Source: Caprimulgus europaeus (lineage: Eukaryota > Chordata > Aves > Caprimulgiformes > Caprimulgidae). Taken from it: a stretch of 64,000 nt of DNA. The notes under the pieces were generated by a model. That model worked only from the letters and a program-made list of their open reading frames with translations, did no database searches and was not told the DNA's origin. Location: positions 30,712,515 to 30,776,514 of the forward strand of contig OU015528.1 in assembly GCA_907165065.1 (NCBI GenBank), read 5' to 3'. The translations under genes and the position numbers were made by a program. Positions 51,601 through 62,056 of the stretch are shown here, one piece after another. Each line of letters starts with the position of its first letter. Position 1 is the stretch's first letter.

Positions 51601-54264
51601 AGTGTTTGTTGGGGGTTTTTTGTTAGTTTTGTTTGGGTTTTTTTTAATTCATAGTTTTATCAGAAAGTGAAAATCACAACATTTGCTGATCTAATTTCTT
51701 ATTCATTGCCATCTCCTCAGCCTGCCAGTATGGCATTACACACATTATTAGTAAAAGAATAATTAAAAAGTGCAGGAGCAGAAAGACATGAAAGACTGAA
51801 AGGAGAACTGCTATTCTGAAGTTTCCTCTGGACAGACTCTGGTCAGCTGGCACGAGTGGGATGTGCATCTCCCCTTTTTCTCTTCCAGTGGGAGGCCAGA
51901 AGCTGAACATTTTGGAGCCAGCATGTTCTTTCTCCTTGCTGAGATTCAAATAGCCAGAAATTGTGGAACTCCCTTCATAAGGTCACAGTCCCTCTGTACC
52001 CCTAACTTACCACTTTATTCAGAGTTTGGACACCTCCAGCTACCCTCAGCTTTCAGAGATCGTGCTTCAATTTTGTTTTCTAATATACAAATTTGAAGGA
52101 AGCCACTACTGTCCACTGGAAATTCAGATAGCATCAGAAAGCTAATGCAATTTCTCATATTGTGTCTGTTGTCCCTTGTTCATTGTTTCCTGTATCTCTA
52201 TTCATATATTCCTGTTTCTAAAATCTTTCTCTTTCCTGTTGCTATGGTAAAAGCCTGCCTAAAAAGGAAGAATTATAGCAGCAAGATCCACTGACCTACA
52301 AAATAATCAGAACATAGTTTCTCTGTACAGAGCTCCGCTTTTAAAGTATCTGGTAGAAAATCTGTAGTGGGAAAGGGAGATGGCCAAAGTACAGAGACAC
52401 TGTACACAGATTTGGATTTATTCAAAACTCCAGCTTATGGGCAAAATTACTGCTTCCGATCAGAGAATCTGTACAACTGGTTTCCTAAAAGCAGGAATTT
52501 TCCATTATTGTGATAGTAAAAGTAGTGGGCACCCAAAAAAGCATTCTTGGGTTTTTGTTTCTGTTAATAACCTCCTAGCTCCAGTGTGATTTTCTCCTCT
52601 GTGTACATGAATGTCATTGATACAGTGTGGTATTACAGTGGCTCATCCTTGCTGGAGGCATGGTCTTTTTCCAACAAACTGATTTGAAATGAAATGAAAA
52701 CCAAACCGTGAATTTTTTGGTTGACGTCCCAGGCTATAAAAATGGATGGTCTCATTAATGATTAACACAGCAGCTGGTAGCTCAAAGGAGACCTAGAACT
52801 ACAATGTCTCCCTCCTCCAGTAAATATCAATACTGGGTTAACAGTTGTCTGTGCTCATCCTACCTTATTTCAGTATACACATTTGAATCCCAGCAGAGTG
52901 GATCTTAGCCCTCATACCTGGTTTAAGATCAGTGAGGATGCATTAATTCCTAGTTGCATCAGATAATTTTTTGCAATGTTATTATTACTTACTGGTTTGC
53001 AGTTCCCTGGGATGTTAGCAGTGGTTTTTACAATGCTTTTCTGTTACGAGCCAGTGAGGCATCTAAGATTTCCAACATGTTCTTACACGCAGCATAGTTA
53101 TATCATTAGGAATCAAGTAAAAGTTAACAACAATTTTGCATTTACGTGGACATCACTTCTTGCATATCATTTTGCTATCAGTAAGTCCTTGTTATAGCAT
53201 TAAACTGTTTAAAAATATCTATATAAGTATTATGGTCGCAAAATGTTTACTCCATAATGTTGGATTACAGTGTGCCTGGGCAGCTGACAAAACTTTAATG
53301 AACCAGTCTCTCAAAAGAACCAGGGGGATGTTTTTAGACTAAGTGTTCCCAGAATGTGATTAACTGCTTAGCACTCAAGAAATAAAAGTGCTAAAATAAA
53401 AAAACTAAAAGAAGAACCCTACCACATAGCAATTGTACATATGGCAAACGGCACACAATACAGTGCTGAGAAATCTGGAGGCCTGTTACTCTAGACAATC
53501 ACTGTGAGCGTACTTCTCTTATAAATTGGCTGATTCTGTTTTACGTTAATAAATACATCTCAGTTTCTGGAACTTTGTGCAAATTTTCAAATTGCTATTC
53601 TAAGTATAGGTACACTTTTTCCTCTATAATAGTGGTAAAATATTGTTGAATGCATGTATAGTACTCCAGTTCCCTCCCTGGCAGAGATTGAGCAGATGCA
53701 GAAGCTCATCTGTGGAAAATTGTGGTGGATTATGCCTCCAGAGTTTATCACAAGGTTGTTTCTATGGTGAACATGATGATACCAACCAGCATGGTTCACC
53801 TGGCAGTCATCAGGCTGATCGTGGCCCAGAGGGTGCTTGTTTAGCTTGCTGTTTTTCAGGGCAGCAGAAGGAGCTGCTGCTCAAATGGTTGCATGGCACC
53901 TCCTGCAAGGAGGTCACTCCAAGCAGGATCAATTTCAGATGTTATGCTCATGCCAGGAAGAGGATGGGAGAGGAAGGGGGAAGCAGGTCTTCTGCTCACG
54001 TGAGCCTAGCAGAGTCCTGAGCACTTGCTATAGCTGTTTATGAGACAGACAGTGGGTAGGAGAATGTTGTGGCCTGGGGCATAAGCGTGTGGTGGCAGAA
54101 GTGAAAGCTCCCACTGCTGCATCCCACCACAAGACCTGAAATCCAGATCCTTCTGGTGTAGCTGCAGAGGCTGAAGTATGGTGGAATATTTGTAATTTTG
54201 GTTGGTAACACTCAATTATCATTTGCTTTCACTGACCTGAGTGGATATGTGCTTCTTCCATTAG
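45614..54264. other. Intron 1 segment next to exon 2, no genes
   Basis: About 8.7 kb. GC-richer patches with some CpGs occur at 45790-45970 and 49030-49330, the latter with a TGACGTGG word at 49086. An inverted repeat lies at 49901-49920, and T/G-rich DNA at about 51600-51650. The 140-codon frame at 50288-50710 and the 125-codon frame at 53643-54020 show no known domain and no splice partner in the srGAP family. Confidence 0.5.
49901..49920. repeat. Inverted repeat, 8-bp arms, 4-nt loop
   Basis: ATCCAGTA and TACTGGAT pair exactly around ATAC. It lies in an AT-rich stretch with homeodomain-like words (ATAATTATT, GGATTAA). Confidence 0.85.
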
Positions 54265-54460
54265 AGATCCGAGCGCAACTCATCGAGCAGCAGAAATGCC
54301 TGGAGCAGCAGACTGAAATGAGAGTGCAGCTTCTTCAGGATCTGCAGGATTTCTTCCGCAAGAAGTCAGAAATAGAGATGGAGTATTCCCGAAACTTGGA
54401 AAAATTGGCAGAGAGGTTCATGGCAAAAACAAGAAGTACAAAGGACCACCAGCAGTACAA
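54265..54460 (+). CDS. SRGAP1: SRGAP1 coding exon 2 (start of F-BAR domain)
   Basis: This exon encodes about 65 residues of an SLIT-ROBO Rho GTPase-activating protein, roughly residues 23-88 if exon 1 has the usual length. The segment starts EIRAQLIEQQKCLEQQ, passes through LLQDLQDFFRKKSEIEMEYS, and ends STKDHQQYK. In the family this is the first long helix of the F-BAR dimer, which binds and curves the plasma membrane downstream of ROBO receptors. The residues EQQTEMR and FMAKTRSTKDHQQYK fit SRGAP1; SRGAP2 and SRGAP3 differ there from memory. The acceptor is a pyrimidine-rich tract ending TTAG at 54264, which leaves AG as the last two bases of a split Glu codon. The donor is AA|GTAAGAG, so the exon ends in a split Lys codon. 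The same frame stays open for about 66 bp upstream of the acceptor, but I treat that as intron because it lies in the polypyrimidine tract and matches nothing in the family. No truncation or frameshift is seen. Confidence 0.95.
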
Positions 54461-57400
54461 GTAAGAGAGATTTCTTTCCCCCTTGCCCGCGTGTTAGCCA
54501 TTGCTGGAGTGCTGTGCCACTCTTTGCTTCTGCTGGTTTTTCGTACTGCTGGGCTGAGCCATTTAAAATTCCCACCCCCATTTAGCAGCATAGCAATTCT
54601 CATTGCAATTTAGGGTAGGCAGGCACATAAATACTGTTTTGATGATTTGACCCTCTGCAATTTTGCATGTAAACTTCTACCCAGTGGTTTCAGTTTCTTA
54701 GAAGGTCAGCTACACATGCATTATCCCTAACCCATCATACAGAATTTAAACCACACAGAATATAGCCAGTATGTAGAAGAGATGCAGAACCCCAAAAGGG
54801 CTTGAAAGCTGTGTGCTAATCTGTTGCAGTGGAGTTGATAGGATTTGAAAGTATATAAATAAAAGTCAATCATCATTAAAAAAAAATCATAATTACAAAA
54901 AAAAAAAAGGACTGGAATTCTGAAAAAAAAAAAGCATTAAAAAGGAAAACTATTTTGATTTGTTGTTGCATGTGAAGTTGTTCTGCCTCTTGACTGAAAA
55001 TGAAGGTGACACGAATGTTATGCCTTGCATACAGTTTAATGTATCCCTTTCATGGCATAGTAACTTGTGTACAAAACAAAAGTGGTCAGGTAGTATCTGG
55101 CAAAACATGAGTACAGCATATTTTCAAGTGTTTCAAATACATTATTTGTTGGCATAGTCTCATCTGGTTATTTTCCTGACTTGAGCTGATTAATGAATGC
55201 ATTTGCCTGGCTCTGTTATGCTTAGGGATATAAACCAGTATTTTGTGCCAGGTCCTGTACTTGGATCACAACCACCCCATGCAACACTACAGGCTTGGGG
55301 AGGAGTGCCTGGCAAGCTGCCCAACAGAAAAGGACCTTGAGGTGTTGGTCAACAGCCGGCTGAACATGAGCCAGCAGTGTGCCCAGGTGGCCAAGAAGGC
55401 CAAGAGCATCCTGGCCTGTGTCAGATATAGATTGGCCAGCAGGAGGTAGGGAAGTGATCGTCCCCCTGTACTGGGCACTGGTGAGGCCACACCTCAAGTG
55501 CTGTGTTCAGTTTTGGGCCCCTCACTACAAGAAGGACATTCTGATGCTGGAGGGTGTCCAGAGAAGGGCAACGAAGCTGCTGAAGGGCCTGGAGAACAAG
55601 AACTCTTATGAGGAGCGGCTTGAGGGAACTGGGATTGTTTAGTCTGTAGAAAAGGAGGCTGAGGGGAGACCTTATCACCTTCTACAATTGCCTGAAAGGA
55701 GGTTGTAGTGAGGTGGGTGTTGGTCTCTTCTCCCAAATAACAAGTGATAGGACAAGAGGAAATGGCCTCAAGATGCACCAGGGGAGGTTTAGGTTGGATA
55801 TTAGGAAAAGTTTTTTCATTGACAGGGTTGTCAAGTATTGGAACAGGCTGCCCAGGGAAGTGGTGGAGTCACCGTCCCTGGAGGTATTGAAAGGACGTGT
55901 AGATGTGGTGCTTATGAACATGGTTTAGTAGTGAATTTGGCAGTGTTAGGTTAACAGTTGGATTTAATGATCTTAGAGATCCTTTCCAACCTAAATGATT
56001 CTATGATTTGTGTTTGCAAAATTGAAAAATAAGTACCTTTTTCCACTGTGCGGTCAATTCTGTACTAGAGATTCACACACAGAGCTTTTGTTTCAGGAGA
56101 AAAGTCTTTTCCAAATGCATCTGGCAAAGGAAAGGTTAATCCAAATACAGCTTGCACAGTTCAAAGAGCAATAAAATATATTTCTTAAAATTCGGTTAAG
56201 TGACTCAGTGATTCCCTGAAATAACCAACATGTGCACATTTCACCACCTCAGAGAGAGCACTGGCTTCTTTTCAGCTTGTGGCAAAATCTTTTTGCCCTG
56301 TGCATACAAACATCTTTCCTCGTTCTTAAACACGTGTAAATCCAGCCTGGCAGATGTGCACTGGGATTGTGACTGGACTCCTGCCTTTGGCTTTGTTCTA
56401 TCATTTTCTAATTACTCTGAGAAGAGGTTGCAGCAAAAGTCACTTCAACAGGTAGCCCCCCATGCTGTTCCCACCATTCCCCCCAGAACAGGCAGGAAGG
56501 TCTGTAGGATTGGCTTTAGGACATGCAGAAGCACTGAGGACCAAGTAATATCAGCATGGCCCTTCATGGGTGCTTGTGTTGGCTGACCTAGCTGATAAAA
56601 TCCTGAAGCCCCTTGCTCTGAGTAACACTGTTAAGATGTACATCTCAAACAAAATGGGGAAGTTCCCTTAACTCACTTCTGATGCATAGCAAAGCCCTGA
56701 TGATTAAGACAAAACTTTTGTCTGTTAATCATTTGTTGTTGCTTTGATTCTGGGAGCAAAAGCTAAAGGTAGACAACTAGATGAGGAATCAAAGGGCATA
56801 TTTCTGGCAGCAAGAATAGTTAATTATTAGAATAATTTACCAAGAGTTGAAGAAGTTTCTCCCTCAATTAATCACCACCTCTAGCTGTTTTATGTTCACA
56901 TACTCGATCCTTTTGACTATAGGAGAATGCCTGCACAAAAGAAAAAGAAAGAGCAGCAAGTTTCTAGAGCGTTAGTTGCAAGGCAAACTTGAAATGAAAA
57001 TTGCAACAAAATCATAAGGCAAATTTTATAAATAGATTTTTGTTGTCTGTCAAACAGTTGTTGAACTACATGTATTTTTACTTTGCTTGTGTAAAAGAAA
57101 TTAGTAGTTCTGCTGTTTGTATTGTAATGCAACCATCTGGGACTGGTAGTAGCAGTGTATTCATGAGTGCTTTGAATTTATGAATGCTAATCACAGAATA
57201 TGGATACTTATGACATTTCCTTCTGCTTCTATAGCAGCTATACAAATCCATTGCAGTGAAACAACTACACCTGCATTTTTGCTCATTAAGGATTTGGGAT
57301 GCACTTGCAGTGCTTGTTTATTTCTAATGTCAAAAATTAATTGCTGTTACTCTTTCAACAGTGACCTTTATTGATTTTTGAATATTTGCATGTACTCCAT

Positions 57401-57700
57401 CTGTGACCAACTGTAAGCTTTGTGGGAAGATTTTTTTATACTCTCAGGTGGCTTGCAGTGTTCTGAATTCTTACGCTTTTTCAATATTTTTGTATCCATG
57501 CCTCATGGGATTTGTAGTATGTGTCTTAAGAGTGAACTGAAGCTTGCCTAACCCAAGTTATTCCAAGAACAGATTGACTGACTGTTCAGAACCAGACATT
57601 TTAATATAAAAAGTTGTGACTGTAAATGTCAGGGAGATGTTTGTGTTAATAATGTAACTTTTTCATTTCTATACGCAATACGTGTGTATCTCTGCCTTAG
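54461..57700 (+). other. SRGAP1: SRGAP1 intron 2 (complete)
   Basis: This 3.24 kb intron joins the two recognised exons; it opens with GTAAGAG and closes with CTTAG. It holds an A-rich stretch around 54870-54945, a sense-orientation CR1 fragment at 55245-56008, and otherwise AT-rich sequence in which I see no gene, RNA or further repeat. Confidence 0.92.
55245..56008 (+). mobile_element. CR1 LINE 3' fragment (RT C-terminal region) in SRGAP1 intron 2
   Basis: A sense-orientation CR1 copy of ~765 bp. In successive frames it encodes CQVLYLDHNHPMQHYRLG, then [48 protein letters not shown] and [19 protein letters not shown] with [17 protein letters not shown]. These are the ordered C-terminal parts of CR1 ORF2. 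At least two frameshifts separate the pieces (around 55445 and 55640), so it is dead. It ends with AATGATTCTATGATT. Its presence in the intron does not disturb the flanking splice sites. Confidence 0.94.
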
Positions 57701-57863
57701 GAAAGATCAGAACCTCTTGTCACCAGTGAATTGCTGGTACTTACTCCTGAACCAAGTGAGAAGAGAAAGCAAAGACCATGCAACGTTGAGTGATATCTAC
57801 CTGAACAACGTGATCATGCGGTTCATGCAGATAAGTGAAGACTCCACCAGAATGTTCAAGAAG
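57701..57863 (+). CDS. SRGAP1: SRGAP1 coding exon 3 (F-BAR domain continued)
   Basis: This exon continues the F-BAR region of the same protein by 54 codons, about residues 89-142. It begins with the third base of the split Lys codon and reads KDQNLLSPVNCWYLLLNQ, then RRESKDHATLSDIYLNNV, and ends SEDSTRMFKK. SPVNCW and DHATLSDIYLNN are hallmarks of the srGAP family. The match with exon 2 is exact in phase (2 to 1), which supports both boundaries. The acceptor is TCTCTGCCTTAG and the donor is AAG|GTAATG, a weaker +4/+5 context than GTAAGT. The exon ends in phase 0 after Lys-Lys, where the family continues with SKEI in the next exon, outside this window. If the donor were not used, the frame would stay open for 21 more codons and stop at 57927-57929. 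The protein acts in the cytosol and at the plasma membrane; its RhoGAP and SH3 domains are encoded downstream. Confidence 0.95.
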
Positions 57864-60099
57864 GTAATGCCCCTCCTGCAGTCCTCCAGACAGCTTGTAA
57901 GATGCATGAAGGAGGCAAAAGTGTCCTAATAGGTAGCACTTGAGGAGAAGATTCAGCACACGTAGCATAAAATCTGTTTTAGCACATGTATAAATTCTTC
58001 ATGACTGTTCTCACAGAGCAAATCCTTAGTGCTGGAATGCCTGGGAACCTGCTGTATATGCTGGTGACCTTAAGAGCTGAATCGCAAATGTCCAAAAGGC
58101 AGGAAAAAAGCCTGTTCTTCTCTGAAAAGCACGCTTGTCTACCCATGCAGAAAGGAAACAGTTTTCACTTAGGACTCCCAAAATAGTAATACTGTATTAA
58201 TGAATTATTTGTAAAAACAGTCTTTCTTAGAAACTCTGTCATGAGAAAAATGGATTCAAGCCAAAGTAAGGGTTTGCCTTGGCATAAAGATGGTAGCATA
58301 TGCTGCAGTTAAAAGTGTTTCCTTTCCTTCCCAATATTAAACAGGAGCATACACTTTTGATAACAGAACTACTTCTATTAGATCATTTAAACATCGTCTC
58401 TGTACGTGTTTGTCCTTGTGCATGCCCATTATGTGTTTTGATAATACATATAATGTGTAAATCCCCCTTGTGCTAAGCAAGCACTCTAGGCAGCCTTAGT
58501 TTGAGATCTACATAATGTGTTTGCAGTCATTGTTGTTATAATGTTCTGAAATAAAAACAGATTATAAATGCATATCTGTCAGTCACAGTGGGATGCTGGT
58601 AGGCAAGTGTCATACAAAAAAGAGTTCAAAAAGAATAAAGGTTAAAGAATGTAAAGTGTATGACTAAATGATTACAAGGATACCAGATTAATGTGCATAG
58701 GTTGTACTTGGAGGAAAAAAGTAAAAACATTAATCAAATTTATTTGTGTGCATTAAAACCTGTAACAGTAATAGAGTTGAAATATATAGTTTCTCAATCA
58801 GTAATGGTCTGTTCATGTAATATGTCTGATGTATAAAATTGTAGTTCACAAGCAACTAAACTTACTAATATGAAAGATTATTATAGAAATTGAAAAGATA
58901 ATGGGAAAAGCAATTTGAACATGCTGCAGTATTGTCTATATGGAGATATCTCAGATTTGCTTGGACCAGTAGAAATTTTTCAGTATTGAATTTGGAACAG
59001 TTTTTCAGTTATGTCGTATCTCAGAAATCTTTTCTTCACTAGATGTGCGTTATTAGACCAATCTGTTTACTTTTAGCATAGTTCAGTTCTTTAGGACTAG
59101 AAATCTTGCTTTCCCTTCCCTTCTCTCCAGATGGACTGTACAAAAATATCTAGAGAGTTTTCCGTGGAGAAGTGTATGTCCTTCTTTATTCACTCATAAC
59201 TTATTAATGGAGATTGCTACAGCTTACCTCTCAGAAGGAAGAAAACACATGGACATTTTCAGTGCATTAACAGGAGGTATATTGTCACATCTTCCTGACG
59301 TAGTCATCTCTTTCCTCCATATTGTGTCCATGAACATGCAACATTTCAAATTTTCTCTTTCTAGCATCATTTATTGAAGAAGAGCAAGCAGATGCTGCTC
59401 TTGCTATTTTATTCCTATCTGGGATCTTCTACAGAGGAAAGAAGGAAAAGGAAATTGAGGGAGTCCTGCTGTGCATAACCTGGAGCTCACGTTAGTGGAG
59501 CACAGATCCTTAACAGCCCTATCCTACCTTTCAGCAGGGTTTGACTGCTGACACTCAGCATGATAGTGTCACATCAAACAGCTGTTAGCTGAGGTGGAGT
59601 ATGGGCAGACTGAGCTCACAAAAGGCTGTGTGAAGGGATCAGAGACAGACTTGGAAATATGAGGGAAAGGGTGGCAGGGAGACATGGGGCACCTCAGCAT
59701 GGTGAAAGTGAGCTTCATGGGCATGTAGCTGAATGTGGCAGTGGTTGTTCACCAGCATTGATTCTGAGCACACATTTTTAGGACAGTCTGTCAGGAATCA
59801 ATACTTGTTGGAGAAGGTTGGTATTTCCACTGAGTCCCAGTGTGTACAGTTCTTGCTGTGGTGCTTGCTGCAGACGACTGGTGGTTTATTTGCTATTAGT
59901 TCCCAGCTGCAGAGCTGATTATACCTTGAATTATGATGAAGCTCCACTTTCTTTTCTGTGAAAAGGGGAGTTATAAAATAAGGTGAACATTGGACAGAGA
60001 GAGAAAAACAAGACCTGTGTAGAAGGGGAAGCTCTTAGCAAATTGTCTTGCTTTATTGATGAAGAACATAAACTGTCTACCTCTATGTTTAGTCCAAAT

Positions 60100-60166
60100 G
60101 GGCAGCTTCAACCATAATGGTCTTTAAAGGTCCCTTCCAACCCACATAATTCTATGATTCTATGAT
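60100..60166 (+). mobile_element. CR1 LINE 3'-end fragment
   Basis: A very short sense-orientation CR1 tail: TGGTCTTTAAAGGTCCCTTC, then CAACCCACATAA and two TTCTATGA units. It sits about 390 bp before a longer CR1 copy with the same orientation. Confidence 0.87.
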
Positions 60167-60551
60167 AATTTCTGTCAGATGTGAATGAGCAGTGTAGCTT
60201 AAGGTATGTCACAGACTGTCCTAGAAATACTCGATGGATGTCCACCAGGCAGCCGAAAGAGATTAGGTGCAACACACGTGTCCTATACTACAGTCTCCAT
60301 TTCAGGAAAGAGGTCACGGAAGCAAAGAGAAGGTACACTTGGAATGAGAAAGGTGACATCCAACACTCTCCTCCATCAGAACTGTGTTCTCCCTAAAGAA
60401 AATAGTGTGGAATTTGTTGGAGATCTGTAAACATCAAATAGACTATTTAACCACTTTCTGGAGGTTACTTTTGAGAAAGACTGCACTTGGAATAAAATTC
60501 TGTTGGAAAAAAGTATAATCCATCTCAATGGGTATCATCCCTATGAAAGCA

Positions 60552-61162
60552 TATGGGATAGTGGTGGACGAGAAGCTTGACATGAGCCAGCAATGTGTGC
60601 CTACAGCCCAGAAGGCCAACTGTATCCTGGGCTGCATCAAGAGAAGCGTGGCCAGCAGGTTGAGGGAGGTGATTCTCCCCATCTACTCCGCTCTCGTAAG
60701 GCCCCACCTGGAGTACTGCATCCAGTTCTGGAGCCCCCCAACACAAGAAAGACATGGACCTGTTAGAACAAGTCCAGAGAAGGCCATGAGGATGATCCAA
60801 GGGCTGGAGCACCTCTCCTATGAGGACAGGCTGAGAGAGTTGGGGCTGTTCAGCCTGGAAAGGAGAAGGCTCTGGGGAGATCTTCTAGTGGCTTTCCAGT
60901 ACCTGAAGGGGCTACAGGAAAGCTGGGGAGGGACTTTTTACAAGGGTAGGTAGTGACAGAACAAGGGGTAATGCCTTTAAACTGGAAGAGGGTAGGAAGG
61001 AAGGAAGATGTGGATGCCCCCTCCCTGGAAGTGTCCAAGACCAGGTTGGATGAGGCTTTGAGCAACCTGGTCTAGTGGAAGGTGTCTGTGCTCATGGCAG
61101 GGGGGTTGGAACTAGATGGTCTTTAAGGTCCCTTTCAACCCTAACTAGTCTGATTCTATGAT
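60552..61162 (+). mobile_element. CR1 LINE 3' fragment with a long residual reading frame
   Basis: A sense-orientation CR1 copy that keeps one open frame from before its start to 60953. The frame reads VVDEKLDMSQQC, then [57 protein letters not shown] and [15 protein letters not shown], all typical of the C-terminus of CR1 ORF2. Between about 60736 and 60792 the protein departs from the family because one extra C and one missing base shift the frame and then restore it. About 90 bp present in the copy at 14086 are missing near 61000 and replaced by GGAAGGAAGGAAG-like sequence. It ends with TGATTCTATGA-like bases. Confidence 0.94.
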
Positions 61163-61570
61163 TTGTTCACTGTTCACAGATTTCAGATTAAAGCAGAGAC
61201 AAACCATATCCTGCAGATACTTCTAAATTGAAGTCTGATCATATTGTTCTGTGAAATATGTACTGTGTCTCTTAAAAGTAATAAATGTAAATAATAAGAA
61301 CAGTCAGTAGTAACATGAAGATTTCAAAAATAAAGACTAACAAGTGCATGCTTAATATCTCACTGCAGTCCATGGTCAAGAGCAGGAAATACACCCATCG
61401 AGCGTACCTGTACTCCATTGGCTCTCACAGCATTGCACATAGGAGCACTTAATGTCTTTCTAAGTTATTTCCAAATGCCAGCTAATCAAGCTTCTCTATA
61501 TTCAATAATTAGATCATTTAATTATATATCTTCCAGTTTATTAACGTAATAGTGTTACGCATCGCTATTA

Positions 61571-62056
61571 TCATCTTGTTTTAGTTCTCCCTTGGTCCTG
61601 CAGCAGCAGCTTCTGCATCTTTGGAGGTGCTTTAGCTCCACTTCCAAGTCTGGAGACAGAGTACACCAAGTCCACAATCAGAGCAAATCTCCATTGTTCT
61701 GCTCGGAACCCCCCAATCTTCCTGTTGCAGAAAGATAAAGTGTGTCTGAATGGATTGCCCCAGTGCTCACAAGCAAGATACAGGGAGACAACAACAAAGT
61801 TACTCTGAGCTTCTTGGATCATTCTGCTCCTTCTTTTTTCTCCCTCTCTCTCCTCCCAAGGGTATAAGGCTACCCCTTCTGCTTCTCTGTGGTAGCCCTT
61901 ACTGGCTTTTTCCACCTCACTGGTGGGCACATAGGTCCTCAAATGAAACTTTTCAATGAAGCGAGCCCAACATTTTCTGGGATACTGTTGGTATGCTATC
62001 CTAAGATTGGCTCTAGCTTGAATTGTAGAAATGAAAAGATCAAACAATTTCCTCAT
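61571..62056 (-). other. Unrecognised 161-codon open reading frame
   Basis: An ATG-started frame on the minus strand in SRGAP1 intron 3. The predicted protein begins MRKLFDLFISTIQARANL, has a charged middle (YPWEEREGEKRRSRM), then a more hydrophobic part (FVVVSLYLACEHWG, FALIVDLVYSVSRLG) and a basic tail. I see no signal peptide and no known domain or catalytic motif. It might be a decayed retroelement piece, a retroposed gene fragment or simply chance, since a few frames of this length are expected in 64 kb. There is no evidence of a promoter or poly-A signal. Confidence 0.2.

Larger units (their letters stand above)
1..54264 (+). other. SRGAP1: SRGAP1 intron 1, 3' part (at least 54 kb)
   Basis: Everything left of exon 2 appears to be intron. 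Exon 1 of the family encodes about 22 residues rich in Lys, Asp and Glu (a FKKDKEIIAEY-like stretch), and I could not find it on the + strand. No CpG-island-like promoter is visible either. The inference rests on the large first intron typical of this gene and on the absence of any other convincing exon. An unrelated gene with very short exons or a non-coding RNA inside this span cannot be excluded by reading alone. Confidence 0.75.

Noticed and set aside
54198..54264. In-frame open sequence upstream of exon 2
   Set aside because: It lies in the polypyrimidine tract before the TTAG acceptor, has no ATG at its start and matches nothing in the srGAP family.
61367..61452. CTCACTGCAG followed by about 28 open codons, resembling an exon
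   Set aside because: The translation does not resemble the next srGAP exon, runs to a stop and shows no donor.
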